DNA of 64,000 nucleotides from CAYQTE01 sp964420285. GTDB lineage: Bacteria; Planctomycetota; Phycisphaerae; Tepidisphaerales; Tepidisphaeraceae. The translations under genes and the position numbers were made by a program. This document shows positions 8,556 through 16,477 of the stretch, piece by piece; within the stretch, counting starts at the first letter, position 1, and every line of letters starts with the position of its first letter. The notes under the pieces were generated by a model. The model made no database searches, was not told the DNA's origin, and worked only from the letters and a program-made list of their open reading frames with translations. Location of the stretch: NCBI GenBank assembly GCA_964420285.1, contig CAYQTE010000007.1, forward strand, positions 1 to 64,000. Reading direction: 5' to 3'.

Positions 8556-9218
8556 ATGAGATTGGTTAGGGATGACGATTTGATTCCGCAGGAGGATGAG
8601 TTGGCCGCGCCGCTGCCGGAGGATGGGGATTCCCCAACGGATACTGAATTGGCCGATGGGCAGGTCGAGGCCGACGCCGAGCCGGCGGCCGATGCCCCCG
8701 ATGCGCCGGCCGTTGATCCGGGGCCGCTCGAGGCACTGTTGATGGCGACGCACCATCCGCTGACGGCCGGGCGTCTGGCGGAACTGCTCGATGTCACGCC
8801 GCCGGCAGTGCGCCGTGCGATCAAGGCTCTCAACGCCCAATATGAATCAACGGGCCGGAGCTTCCGCGTCGAACAGGTGGCCGGCGGGTATCAGATTCTC
8901 ACTCTCGCCCATCACGGCGACTTGGTTCGCAAGCTGCATCTCAAGGACGCCGATACGCGGTTGACCAAGCCGGCCCTGGAGACGTTGGCGGTCATCGCTT
9001 ACAAGCAGCCGATCCTGCGTGCCGACATCGAATCGATCCGCGGCGTTGCCTGTGGCGAAACCATCCGCAGCCTGATGGAAAAACACCTGGTCAAGATCGC
9101 CGGGCGAGCCGAAGAACCCGGCCGGCCCATCCTCTACGGCACGACCAAACGCTTCCTCGAACTTTTCGGCCTCAACGGCCTGAAAGACCTCCCGCAACCG
9201 ACGGAATTGGCGGGGTGA
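8556..9218 (+). CDS. scpB: SMC-Scp complex subunit ScpB
   Basis: A 220-residue winged-helix protein that, with ScpA (kleisin) and SMC, compacts and segregates the chromosome. I chose the ATG at 8556 because GGAG lies 7 bases upstream; an in-frame ATG at 8463 has no site. Residues 1-55 are an acidic Pro/Ala-rich extension. The first winged helix has LEALLMATHHPLTAGRLAELL and AIKALNAQYESTGRSF. The second has TRLTKPALETLAVIAYKQP and IRGVACGETIRSLMEKHLV, which are close to the family consensus. No scpA is in this window. Confidence 0.93.
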   Translation: MRLVRDDDLIPQEDELAAPLPEDGDSPTDTELADGQVEADAEPAADAPDAPAVDPGPLEALLMATHHPLTAGRLAELLDVTPPAVRRAIKALNAQYESTGRSFRVEQVAGGYQILTLAHHGDLVRKLHLKDADTRLTKPALETLAVIAYKQPILRADIESIRGVACGETIRSLMEKHLVKIAGRAEEPGRPILYGTTKRFLELFGLNGLKDLPQPTELAG

Positions 9219-9253
9219 TCGCCGGGGTTCTCACCGGTCGCTCACTTGTGCTG

Positions 9254-9754
9254 CTATGTGGGCCGATTTCCCGCGATCTTCCTCTTCGCATCGCGGTCAA
9301 GTGCGGCGGCGACAAGCTCCCGCGAAATTCGGATATTTGTGGCTTGCAGTTTCTCGATCGCGGAACGGATTGGCAGAATATCTCGCTCTGCGGCGAGCTC
9401 GATGATAGCGAGCGTCGGCAGCGGAAAAAGACCTTCCCGACGTGCCACGTTTGTGCCGCGGCGTTCATCGATAAGAACCGTCGCTATGTGACGTTCCTTG
9501 GCCAGCGAGATAGCGGCGGCCTCGCCAGGTCCGAGCCGAGCTGTGGACGGCAAGAGGGACAAAGGATCTTCCACCCTCAGCCACGCGGGAGGCGACTGCG
9601 CCCACCGGCAAACGGTTTCCGGGGCCTTGGCGTGCATGAGTTCGCCAAGGACCGCCGTCGTGACATAGACCTCTTGGAAGAGTTTCGGCAGCACGTCAAC
9701 GGCGTTGATGAGCACCAGATAATTGAGTGGAGTTGTATCGGAGACAACAATCAC
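9254..9754 (-). CDS. PIN-like toxin of the DUF3368 family
   Basis: A 166-residue protein with the PIN-nuclease pattern of DUF3368 proteins: VVSDTTPLNYLVLI near the start (acidic residue Asp6), an internal Glu in TTAVLGELMHA, LGPGEAAAISLA in the middle, and VLIDERRGTNVARREGL (Asp and Glu pair). Such proteins are VapC-like ribonuclease toxins. The start codon overlaps the stop of the upstream UPF0175 gene (ATGA, 9751-9754), as expected for a toxin-antitoxin operon with the antitoxin first. All four acidic positions look present, so the toxin is probably intact. Confidence 0.85.
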   Translation of the reverse strand: MIVVSDTTPLNYLVLINAVDVLPKLFQEVYVTTAVLGELMHAKAPETVCRWAQSPPAWLRVEDPLSLLPSTARLGPGEAAAISLAKERHIATVLIDERRGTNVARREGLFPLPTLAIIELAAERDILPIRSAIEKLQATNIRISRELVAAALDRDAKRKIAGNRPT

Positions 9755-10017
9755 GTCTTGGTATTTGCCCGCAAATAAGCAATCGCCTCGTCGTATTCTT
9801 GCATGTTTGGGAGATCTTCAATGACGTTGTGCCTCTTCAACACGGCTTCAACCTCCAGCCGGGAGATGCCCAGCGCCTCAGATAGTTCGTGCTGGGAGAG
9901 CTCGTCCTGGCGGTAAAGTTCGACCAGGGCCGCCTCCTTCGCCGCTTGGTTCAGGTCGCCTAGTTGGCGGCGAAGGTCTTGCTCAAGGTTGTTGGGAAGG
10001 TCAAAGGTCACGGTCAT
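9751..10017 (-). CDS. UPF0175-family antitoxin
   Basis: An 88-residue protein matching the UPF0175 pattern: LEQDLRRQLGDLNQAAKEA, then LVELYRQDELSQHELSEAL and a helix-turn-helix-like ALGISRLEVEAVLKRHNV. These proteins are the usual partners of DUF3368 PIN toxins and probably bind both the toxin and the operator. AGGAG (10023-10027 region, minus strand) precedes the ATG. A good TTGACA box lies upstream at 10054-10059 (read on the minus strand), but I cannot place a matching -10. Confidence 0.85.
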   Translation of the reverse strand: MTVTFDLPNNLEQDLRRQLGDLNQAAKEAALVELYRQDELSQHELSEALGISRLEVEAVLKRHNVIEDLPNMQEYDEAIAYLRANTKT

Positions 10018-10084
10018 GAGGCCATCTCCTGCTGACCAAGCTTAACACAAGACTGTCAAAAGGGCACGAGTTTTCGCCCCATGC

Positions 10085-10098
10085 GCGGTATAATCCGC
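10085..10098 (+). promoter_or_regulatory. TATAAT box flanked by CGCGG/CCGCG inverted arms
   Basis: A perfect TATAAT (10089-10094) sits inside a short palindrome with arms CGCGG and CCGCG. If it is a -10 box, transcription starts near 10101, which argues for a coding start at 10105 or 10129 rather than 10081 for the next gene. No convincing -35 box is visible 17 bases upstream. Confidence 0.4.
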
Positions 10099-10104
10099 GT
10101 CAAG

Positions 10105-11589
10105 ATGGGATCTGCCGAACAAGCCGATATGCGTGAGGCCGATGCGCTCCCGCCACGATTTCGGGGGTTTCGGCGTGCATGCGCCGTGGCGGGAACGTTA
10201 CTTTTGCTATTAACGATCCTGCGGCTGTGGTGGGGATGGGAGGCCCATCGGCTGCTTGTGGCGGAGGTCGCGGCGATTCATGCTCGCGGCGACCCGATCT
10301 CGCCGGCCGATTTCAAGGATGAGGACATTCCCGACGCCGACAACGCCGCCACCTACGTCCGGCGGGCGATGGCGGCCATGGGGAGTTCATTGGATTTCTT
10401 CATAGCACATCCCGACACGTTTTGGACCAGTCCGCCGACTGCCTCGGAATTGACGCGGCTGAAAAGAGCCGTGAGCAACAACCAGATCGCTCTGAGTTTG
10501 GCGCGACAGATTCCAGGCCACCCGCGCGCTGCGTGGCACGTGGATTTCCGTGCCGGGGACGCAGGCCTTGATCTTCCCGAGTACCGATCAACGGACCTTG
10601 GGGATTTGCTCGCAAAAGCCGCGCTTCTTCAGCACATACAAGGGGATGACGATGGCTGCGTCCAGACTTTTGAGTGTCTACTTGCACTCAGCGATGCCGT
10701 CGAGAACTATGTTCCCGATCTCCGGGCGAGCATGGATGCCAAGCATATCCAAGACTGGGCGGCTGACGGCGTGATTGGCACGGCCTCGTCCCTTTGCGTT
10801 GCTTCCGATCCAGCGTCGCCCGCGCAGCCTGTGCTGGCGGCGACACGCGGTCACGTTGCTCAACTCGTCACACGTCTTCTGGATGATCGCGAACTCCGCG
10901 CCGGGGCCGTTCGCGCATTGCGCGGCCGGCAAATGCAAATGAGCGAGCAATCCGACACGAACGCAAAAATGCTGAATTGGGCGTTCGACCTGCGGGCTCG
11001 ACCGTTGGACTTGTTGCTCGCCCCTGCCGATGAATTGGATTCGCTCCGAGCGATTCAGAGAAGCGATGCGGTTGCTTCGGGCCTGGTACAGCCAACGCTC
11101 CCAGCGGCGTTCGACACCATGCGTCCCGAAAGTCGGCGACCTGACAATACAGAACCGGTGCATTTGCTTACGCATTGGATAAGCAGAACCTCCGTTGGAT
11201 ATGGTTGGGTCACTACCCATTTTCGCGCTCTAACCGATCGCCGCGCCGCAGCGATCGTTCTCGCCATACGCCTCTGGCGAATCGATCACGCCGGCAACTT
11301 CCCCGCCACGCTGGAAGAACTGGTCCCCGCGTATCTTCCTGCACTTCCGATGGATCCAATGAACCCCAATTCGGCGACCTTCAAATACAAGCAAGACGCT
11401 CGATTGGGGATGATTCTCTACAGCGTCGGCGAGGACTTCCGTGACGACGGTGGCGCGATGCCCAAACGCGGCCAATATCGCTGGGACGGCGCCGACGCGG
11501 TATATCTCTTGAGTGCAGCGTCGGCGCCGGCAACTCCGGCGTCGAACCCAAGCTCAACGAAAGCTCTCAACAACAATCGCGACAAATAG
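10105..11589 (+). CDS. hypothetical membrane-anchored protein
   Basis: A protein of about 494 residues with one N-terminal TM segment (VAGTLLLLLTILRLWW) and a long, mostly helical extracytoplasmic part. The C-terminus contains a segment often seen in planctomycete proteins of unknown function: FPATLEELVPAYLPALPMDP followed by a Y/F-rich strand and YSVGEDFRDDGG, which resembles the end of pseudopilin-like domains. Start codons at 10105 and 10129 are both possible; a TATAAT box at 10089-10094 makes 10081 unlikely. The 3' end overlaps the convergent gene by 36 bases. I cannot assign a function. Confidence 0.7.
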   Translation: MGSAEQADMREADALPPRFRGFRRACAVAGTLLLLLTILRLWWGWEAHRLLVAEVAAIHARGDPISPADFKDEDIPDADNAATYVRRAMAAMGSSLDFFIAHPDTFWTSPPTASELTRLKRAVSNNQIALSLARQIPGHPRAAWHVDFRAGDAGLDLPEYRSTDLGDLLAKAALLQHIQGDDDGCVQTFECLLALSDAVENYVPDLRASMDAKHIQDWAADGVIGTASSLCVASDPASPAQPVLAATRGHVAQLVTRLLDDRELRAGAVRALRGRQMQMSEQSDTNAKMLNWAFDLRARPLDLLLAPADELDSLRAIQRSDAVASGLVQPTLPAAFDTMRPESRRPDNTEPVHLLTHWISRTSVGYGWVTTHFRALTDRRAAAIVLAIRLWRIDHAGNFPATLEELVPAYLPALPMDPMNPNSATFKYKQDARLGMILYSVGEDFRDDGGAMPKRGQYRWDGADAVYLLSAASAPATPASNPSSTKALNNNRDK

Positions 11590-12402
11590 CACGGCCAGCG
11601 GAATTCCGATCAACGTGATTGCCATAAGCGCCAGCCAGCCGATGGACAATGCCGCGAATGTGATCCATCGCCACCACGCCGAGCCTGATGCCAATCGCTC
11701 CACGAACGCCGAGCCGACCAGCGGCAGCAGGATGATGTGCACCACGGCGAAAATACAGGCGATCGCAAGAAGCGACACGCCCATCCCATGTTGCAGCGAC
11801 AGGTTCATCGATGCCCGCCACCACAATCCTGCAGCCAAGAACAATCCCAAGGGGATTACGGTCCATGCCAAGGGCGCGGCGGCGTAGGCCATTAGCGTTC
11901 GCGCGCGGACAGCCCGCTGGTTGTCGAGGCCGGCCGGCAGGAATAACCCCGGCAGTGCCGTCATTCCCATTAGGAAGACCCAAACGGCGATCCCCATCGA
12001 GGTCAGGGCGATAGTCCGAAACTCCGCTGACCAATTGTGGGGATTCCACAACTCGCCGTCATCGACGTCGGCCAGCCAGAGCAAAACGCCCATTGCAATG
12101 GTGATCGGAGTCCACGCCAGCAGGACGCAAATCAGGCGAAACCGCCGAGCGTCGGCGAGGTTCACGGGACGGTTCAATTCCTCCGCAACCGTTCGGCCAT
12201 GGAACGTGGCCATCCAGACTGTTTCGCGAAACGCGCGGATGCGGCCGATCTTCCGGCGATGGGTCCAGGGAAGGTGCGATCGGAAAAGCCGGCGATCGAT
12301 CTCCAGCCCGCATTCCGGACAGCGCTCGCTCTCGATCCCGAACAGGTTGTATCCGCAGCCGGGGCAATGCGGAGCGTCGAGTTGACCGGATGCAGCGGTC
12401 AT
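11554..12402 (-). CDS. zinc-ribbon membrane protein of unknown function
   Basis: A 282-residue protein. The N-terminus holds a two-knuckle zinc ribbon (HCPGCGYNLFGIESERCPECG, Cys pairs at about 13/16 and 29/32), then a basic linker and about five TM segments (starting at LICVLLAWTPITIAMGVLLWL). This ribbon-plus-membrane arrangement recurs in planctomycetes and appears again in this window at 50845-51594. The ATG at 12402 has GAGG upstream and lies 8 bases after the ychF stop, so it is translated from the ychF transcript. An ATG at 12417, inside the end of ychF, is an alternative. The function is unknown. Confidence 0.72.
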   Translation of the reverse strand: MTAASGQLDAPHCPGCGYNLFGIESERCPECGLEIDRRLFRSHLPWTHRRKIGRIRAFRETVWMATFHGRTVAEELNRPVNLADARRFRLICVLLAWTPITIAMGVLLWLADVDDGELWNPHNWSAEFRTIALTSMGIAVWVFLMGMTALPGLFLPAGLDNQRAVRARTLMAYAAAPLAWTVIPLGLFLAAGLWWRASMNLSLQHGMGVSLLAIACIFAVVHIILLPLVGSAFVERLASGSAWWRWITFAALSIGWLALMAITLIGIPLAVLFVAIVVESFR

Positions 12403-12409
12403 GCGAGCC

Positions 12410-13504
12410 TCACACATTAAACAGGAAATGCACCACGTCCCCGTCGCGCATGATGTACTGTTTGCCTTCGGCCCGAAGTTTTCCGGCCGCTTTGATGGCG
12501 GGTTCGGTCTTGTGGGCTTGCAGGTCGTCGATGGTGTAGACCTCGGCGCGGATGAAGCCGCGTTCGAAATCGGTGTGGATGACGCCGGCGGCCTGCGGGG
12601 CGGTGGCGCCGACGGGGATCGTCCAGGCGCGGATCTCGTCGGGGCCGGTGGTGAAGAAACTCTGTAAGCCCAGCAGTCGATAGGCTTCGTGGGCCAGCTT
12701 GGCAAGGGCGGGTTCGTCCAGGCCCATCGACTTGAGCATTTCGCCGCGATCGCCTTCGGGAAGCTCGGCCAGTTCGGCTTCCAGCTTGCCGCAGACGACA
12801 ACCACCTTGCTGCCTTCGGCGGCGGCGCGGTCGTGGACTTTCTGGACCAGCGGGCTCTGGCCGTGCATGTCCGATTCCTCAACGTTGGCGACGTAAAGAA
12901 CCTTTCGCGAGGTGATCAGGCCGAGGGATTTGATGAGCTTCCTGTGATCGGGGGAGAGATCAAGTTGCCGGACGGGCTTGGCCTGATCGAGTTGCGTCTT
13001 GCAGAGCTTGAGGACCTCGGCGCGGGCGATGGCGTCCTTGTCGCCGGAGCGGGCCAGGCGCCCGCATTTGTCGAGGGATGATGTGACGGTTTCCAGATCG
13101 GCCAGGGCCAGTTCGGTGTCGATGGTGTCGATATCGCGAAGCGGATCGACACTGCCCTCGACGTGGATGATATCGGTCCCGGCGAAGCAGCGGACGACGT
13201 GGATGACGGCATCCACCTCGCGGATGTGGGAGAGGAATTTGTTGCCCAGGCCCTCGCCGGTGCTGGCGCCGCGAACGATGCCGGCGATATCGACCACTCG
13301 AATCGTGGCCGGGATGATCTTCTCGGTCACCTGGTACTTGTTGAGAATGCCCAGTCGCGGATCGGGGATGGCGACGACGCCGACGTTGGGTTCGATGGTG
13401 GCGAAGGGGTAATTGGCCGCCAGGGCGCCGGCGGCGGTCAGGGCGTTGAAAATTGTACTCTTGCCGACGTTGGGCAAGCCGACGATGCCGACTTCAAGGG
13501 ACAT
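12410..13504 (-). CDS. ychF: redox-regulated ATPase YchF (Obg family)
   Basis: A 364-residue P-loop protein of the translation-linked YchF/OLA1 group. The Walker A is GLPNVGKST (9-17) and G3 is DIAGIVRGAS. The G4 position reads YVANVEESD instead of NKxD, the known change that makes YchF prefer ATP over GTP. A central coiled coil and a C-terminal TGS-like domain (FFTTGPDEIRAWTIPVGATA to the end) follow. Length and domain order are normal. It is divergent from the phosphoesterase gene and followed at once by a zinc-ribbon membrane protein. Confidence 0.95.
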   Translation of the reverse strand: MSLEVGIVGLPNVGKSTIFNALTAAGALAANYPFATIEPNVGVVAIPDPRLGILNKYQVTEKIIPATIRVVDIAGIVRGASTGEGLGNKFLSHIREVDAVIHVVRCFAGTDIIHVEGSVDPLRDIDTIDTELALADLETVTSSLDKCGRLARSGDKDAIARAEVLKLCKTQLDQAKPVRQLDLSPDHRKLIKSLGLITSRKVLYVANVEESDMHGQSPLVQKVHDRAAAEGSKVVVVCGKLEAELAELPEGDRGEMLKSMGLDEPALAKLAHEAYRLLGLQSFFTTGPDEIRAWTIPVGATAPQAAGVIHTDFERGFIRAEVYTIDDLQAHKTEPAIKAAGKLRAEGKQYIMRDGDVVHFLFNV

Positions 13505-13514
13505 AGTGGGCGGT

Positions 13515-13523
13515 ACTATATCA
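13515..13523 (-). promoter_or_regulatory. extended -10 box upstream of ychF
   Basis: Read on the minus strand, the sequence is TGATATAGT, an extended -10 (TGn plus TATAGT) lying 11-19 bases before the ychF start. No good -35 is visible, as is common for extended -10 promoters. The implied leader is very short. Confidence 0.35.
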
Positions 13524-13652
13524 GGTTTGACGGGTATGTGGTGTACCGCTTACGATGAAACGCTCGCCGGCCGGTTTTGGGGCCGTCGTGTTTACTTGTC
13601 GGTCATCGACCCTGAGGCTTACACCCGAAGGACCGAGTCTGCTGGAGCGGCG

Positions 13653-14402
13653 ATGTTCGCGATAGTCAGCGACATACATGGGAATCTGGAGGCGTTCACG
13701 GCGGTGTTGACGGAGATCGACCGCCGGCAGATCCAGCACATCGTGTGCCTGGGCGACGTGGTGGGTTACGGGCCCAACCCGATGGAGTGCCTGGACCTGG
13801 TGGCGTCGCGGTGCCGGGCGTCGCTGATGGGAAATCACGACTTTGCGGTATTCTACGAGCCGTACAATTTCAACGCCGGGGCCGAACAGGCGTGCTACTG
13901 GACGCGGAAGTGTTTCGAGGACGATCCGGACGTCGAGCGGCGGGCCAATCGCTGGCGCTTCCTGGGGAACCTGCCGGTGCGACTGAGGACCAACGATTTT
14001 GTGGCCGTGCATGCCTCGCCGCGCCGGCCGATCAACGAATACATCTTTCCCGACGACATCTACACGAACCCGGCGAAATTCGTGAGCATTTTCGAGCGGT
14101 TCGACCGGCTGTGTTTTGTGGGGCACACGCACGTGCCGGGGGTTTTTCTCGAAGGGCCGGATTTCTACAGTCCCGACGAGCTGGATTACAAATTTGAATT
14201 GACCGACGAGAAGGCGATCGTGAACGTGGGGAGCGTCGGGCAGCCGCGCGACCGCGATCCGCGGAGCAGTTTCGTGGTGGTGACGGACACGGCGGTGGAA
14301 TTCGTCCGCATACCGTACGACGTCGAGACGACGGTGCGCAAGGTGGAGGCGATAACGGACCTGGACAACTTTCTGGGCACGCGGCTGCTCGACGGGCGAT
14401 AA
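13653..14402 (+). CDS. metallophosphoesterase (calcineurin-like)
   Basis: A 249-residue dinuclear metallophosphatase of the YfcE/MJ0936-like group. The metal-binding blocks are in order: VSDIHGNLEAF (5-15), LGDVVGYGPNP, MGNHDFAVF, then GHTHVPGVF. I took the ATG at 13653 because GGAG precedes it and SDIHGN then lies at residues 6-11, as usual; the 80-residue upstream extension from 13413 overlaps ychF and its promoter. It is followed 8 bases later by yidC and is likely co-transcribed with it. The substrate is unknown. Confidence 0.88.
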   Translation: MFAIVSDIHGNLEAFTAVLTEIDRRQIQHIVCLGDVVGYGPNPMECLDLVASRCRASLMGNHDFAVFYEPYNFNAGAEQACYWTRKCFEDDPDVERRANRWRFLGNLPVRLRTNDFVAVHASPRRPINEYIFPDDIYTNPAKFVSIFERFDRLCFVGHTHVPGVFLEGPDFYSPDELDYKFELTDEKAIVNVGSVGQPRDRDPRSSFVVVTDTAVEFVRIPYDVETTVRKVEAITDLDNFLGTRLLDGR

Positions 14403-14410
14403 AGAACTCA

Positions 14411-16459
14411 ATGGATACAAAGCGCACATATCTTTTCATGCTGCTGGCGTTCATGCTGATGATGGGCTGGCAGATGTTCACGGTCTACGAACGCAACCGT
14501 CACCCGGAATGGAAATGGCCCGACAGCACCGACCAGGCCAACACCACGCCGGCACCGTCCACGGCAACGACCAGCAACGCCGTTTCGATCAGCAATCTTT
14601 CCAGCACGCAGGCTGCCATCAGCGTGCAGGGCGCGGCGTCGGCCAGCGAGATGTACCTGGGCTCCCCGAACTTCAGGGACAAGCAATATGCGATGGGCCT
14701 GTCGTTCAGTGGGAAGGGCGCGGCCGTCGAATCCGTCGTGCTCAACCAGTTTCGCGCCGAAGCCGGCAGCAGCGACACCGACCTGTTCCGATTTCAAACC
14801 ACCTATCCCGGCGACGACGGCGCGAAATTCCGGCCGATCGGCGTCTATTCAGTGACGGTGGACGGCCAGAACCTTGAGCTGTGGGATCAGGACTGGCAAT
14901 TGCACCCGTCCGGCGACGGGGGCGCGCCGTCATTCTCGCTGGACGTCCTGCTGAACCAGGCTCCGGCGGTGCGCATCACGGAAACGATCACCATCCCCCG
15001 CATCGACCAGGGGTATCGCGCCGACGGCGGTTATGAATTGCTGGTGACGTATAACGTAACGAATCTCTCCGATCATCAGCACACGGTGAAACTGACGATT
15101 AACGGGCCGACGGTGCCGAAGGCAACAACCTCACGCGATATTCCGTCGGTTGTCGAAGGCTACGACGACAACCAGACCATCGCCATGAACGCCGAGCCGC
15201 CAAGCCGCCTCAGTACGCTGGCGGCCACCAAGGAACTTAAGACCAGCGACAAGGGATGGAGCCTGCTGTGGTTCGGATCGTCAAGCAACTATTTCTGCGC
15301 CATCAACCGGCCGGAGAATCCGGGGCAGTTCGCACAATTTACGGCCGTCGGTCTGGGCCCGGATATCGACAAGGACCCCCTGGTGGGATTGCGGGCGACG
15401 ACGGGCGACATGGTGGTTGCGGCCGGGGGCCAGTCATTGGTGGCGACGCACGTCTTCTTCGGGCCCAAGCAGCGGCAATGGCTGAACGACGCGTACTACT
15501 CGGCCTATCCGATGTCGTACGACAAGATGCTGGTGATGACCGGCAGTTCGTGCGCGTGGATGATGTGGGACTGGCTCGTGTCATTGCTGGTCTGGATGCT
15601 CTTTGCGTTTCATTTCGTCCTGCGCGACTGGGGGCTGGCGATCATCGCCCTGGTTTGTTTGGTGCGTCTGATTCTGCACCCGATCACCCGGCGGTCGCAG
15701 GTCTCGATGATGAAGATGCAGAAGCTGGCGCCGGAGATGGAGCGGCTGAAGAAGAAATTTGGCGATGATACCAAGGGCTATCAGCAGGCGCAGATGGAGT
15801 TGTACAAGGAAATGGGCTTCACGCCGGTTTTGGGCTGCCTGCCGATGTTCCTGCAGATGCCAGTGTTCATCAATCTGTACGGCGCGCTGCTCTCGACGTT
15901 TGAATTGCGGCAGGCGCCGTTCCTGCGATTTGGCTGGCTGCACCTGACTTGGATTCGCGATCTGTCCGAGCCGGATAACCTGATCCGGTTTTCAGCGCCC
16001 GTGACGATTCCGTTTTTGGGCTGGCACGTATACGGGATCAACGTGCTGCCCGTGCTGATGGCGGTGGTGACGTTCATGAATCAGAAGTATCTGATGCCGC
16101 CCCCGGCCGTGCAGACGCCCGAGCAGGAGCAGCAGCGCAAGATGATGACGTATACATCGCTGCTGTTTCCGCTGATGTTTTACGCGGTTCCCAGCGGTTT
16201 GAATCTGTATTACCTGACCAGCACCGGGCTGGGGATCGTCGAGAGCTGGTTGATCCGCGACCACATCAAGAAGCGCGAGGCGATGGACAAGGCGGGCAAG
16301 GAATTTGTCGAAGTCGGCAAAGCCACCCGCGCCAGCCGAACGCGCAAGATTGAGCACGAAAAGCCGGTGAAGAAGACCGGTCTGAGCGGCTGGCTGGCCG
16401 ATTTGCAGGCGAAGGTCGAGGATATGCGCCGCGAGAATCCGGGGAAGCGCAAGAACTGA
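14411..16459 (+). CDS. yidC: membrane protein insertase YidC
   Basis: A 682-residue YidC of the long, Gram-negative type. TM1 is at about residues 8-22 (LFMLLAFMLMMGWQM). A large periplasmic beta-domain (about 60-375) follows, then the conserved insertase core (about 380-640) with DWGLAIIALVCLVRLILHP, QVSMMKMQKLAPEMERLKKK, YKEMGFTPVLGCLPMFLQMP and the final hydrophobic segments. It ends in a basic tail (MRRENPGKRKN). It inserts and folds inner-membrane proteins. The downstream mnmE, 18 bases away, is a widely conserved neighbour. Confidence 0.95.
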   Translation: MDTKRTYLFMLLAFMLMMGWQMFTVYERNRHPEWKWPDSTDQANTTPAPSTATTSNAVSISNLSSTQAAISVQGAASASEMYLGSPNFRDKQYAMGLSFSGKGAAVESVVLNQFRAEAGSSDTDLFRFQTTYPGDDGAKFRPIGVYSVTVDGQNLELWDQDWQLHPSGDGGAPSFSLDVLLNQAPAVRITETITIPRIDQGYRADGGYELLVTYNVTNLSDHQHTVKLTINGPTVPKATTSRDIPSVVEGYDDNQTIAMNAEPPSRLSTLAATKELKTSDKGWSLLWFGSSSNYFCAINRPENPGQFAQFTAVGLGPDIDKDPLVGLRATTGDMVVAAGGQSLVATHVFFGPKQRQWLNDAYYSAYPMSYDKMLVMTGSSCAWMMWDWLVSLLVWMLFAFHFVLRDWGLAIIALVCLVRLILHPITRRSQVSMMKMQKLAPEMERLKKKFGDDTKGYQQAQMELYKEMGFTPVLGCLPMFLQMPVFINLYGALLSTFELRQAPFLRFGWLHLTWIRDLSEPDNLIRFSAPVTIPFLGWHVYGINVLPVLMAVVTFMNQKYLMPPPAVQTPEQEQQRKMMTYTSLLFPLMFYAVPSGLNLYYLTSTGLGIVESWLIRDHIKKREAMDKAGKEFVEVGKATRASRTRKIEHEKPVKKTGLSGWLADLQAKVEDMRRENPGKRKN

Positions 16460-16477
16460 ACCCACGCGAGCGGGGCG

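Noticed and set aside
13413..13652. Long N-terminal extension of the metallophosphoesterase.
   Set aside because: It overlaps ychF and its promoter on the other strand, while the Met at 13653 has a ribosome site and gives the normal family start.
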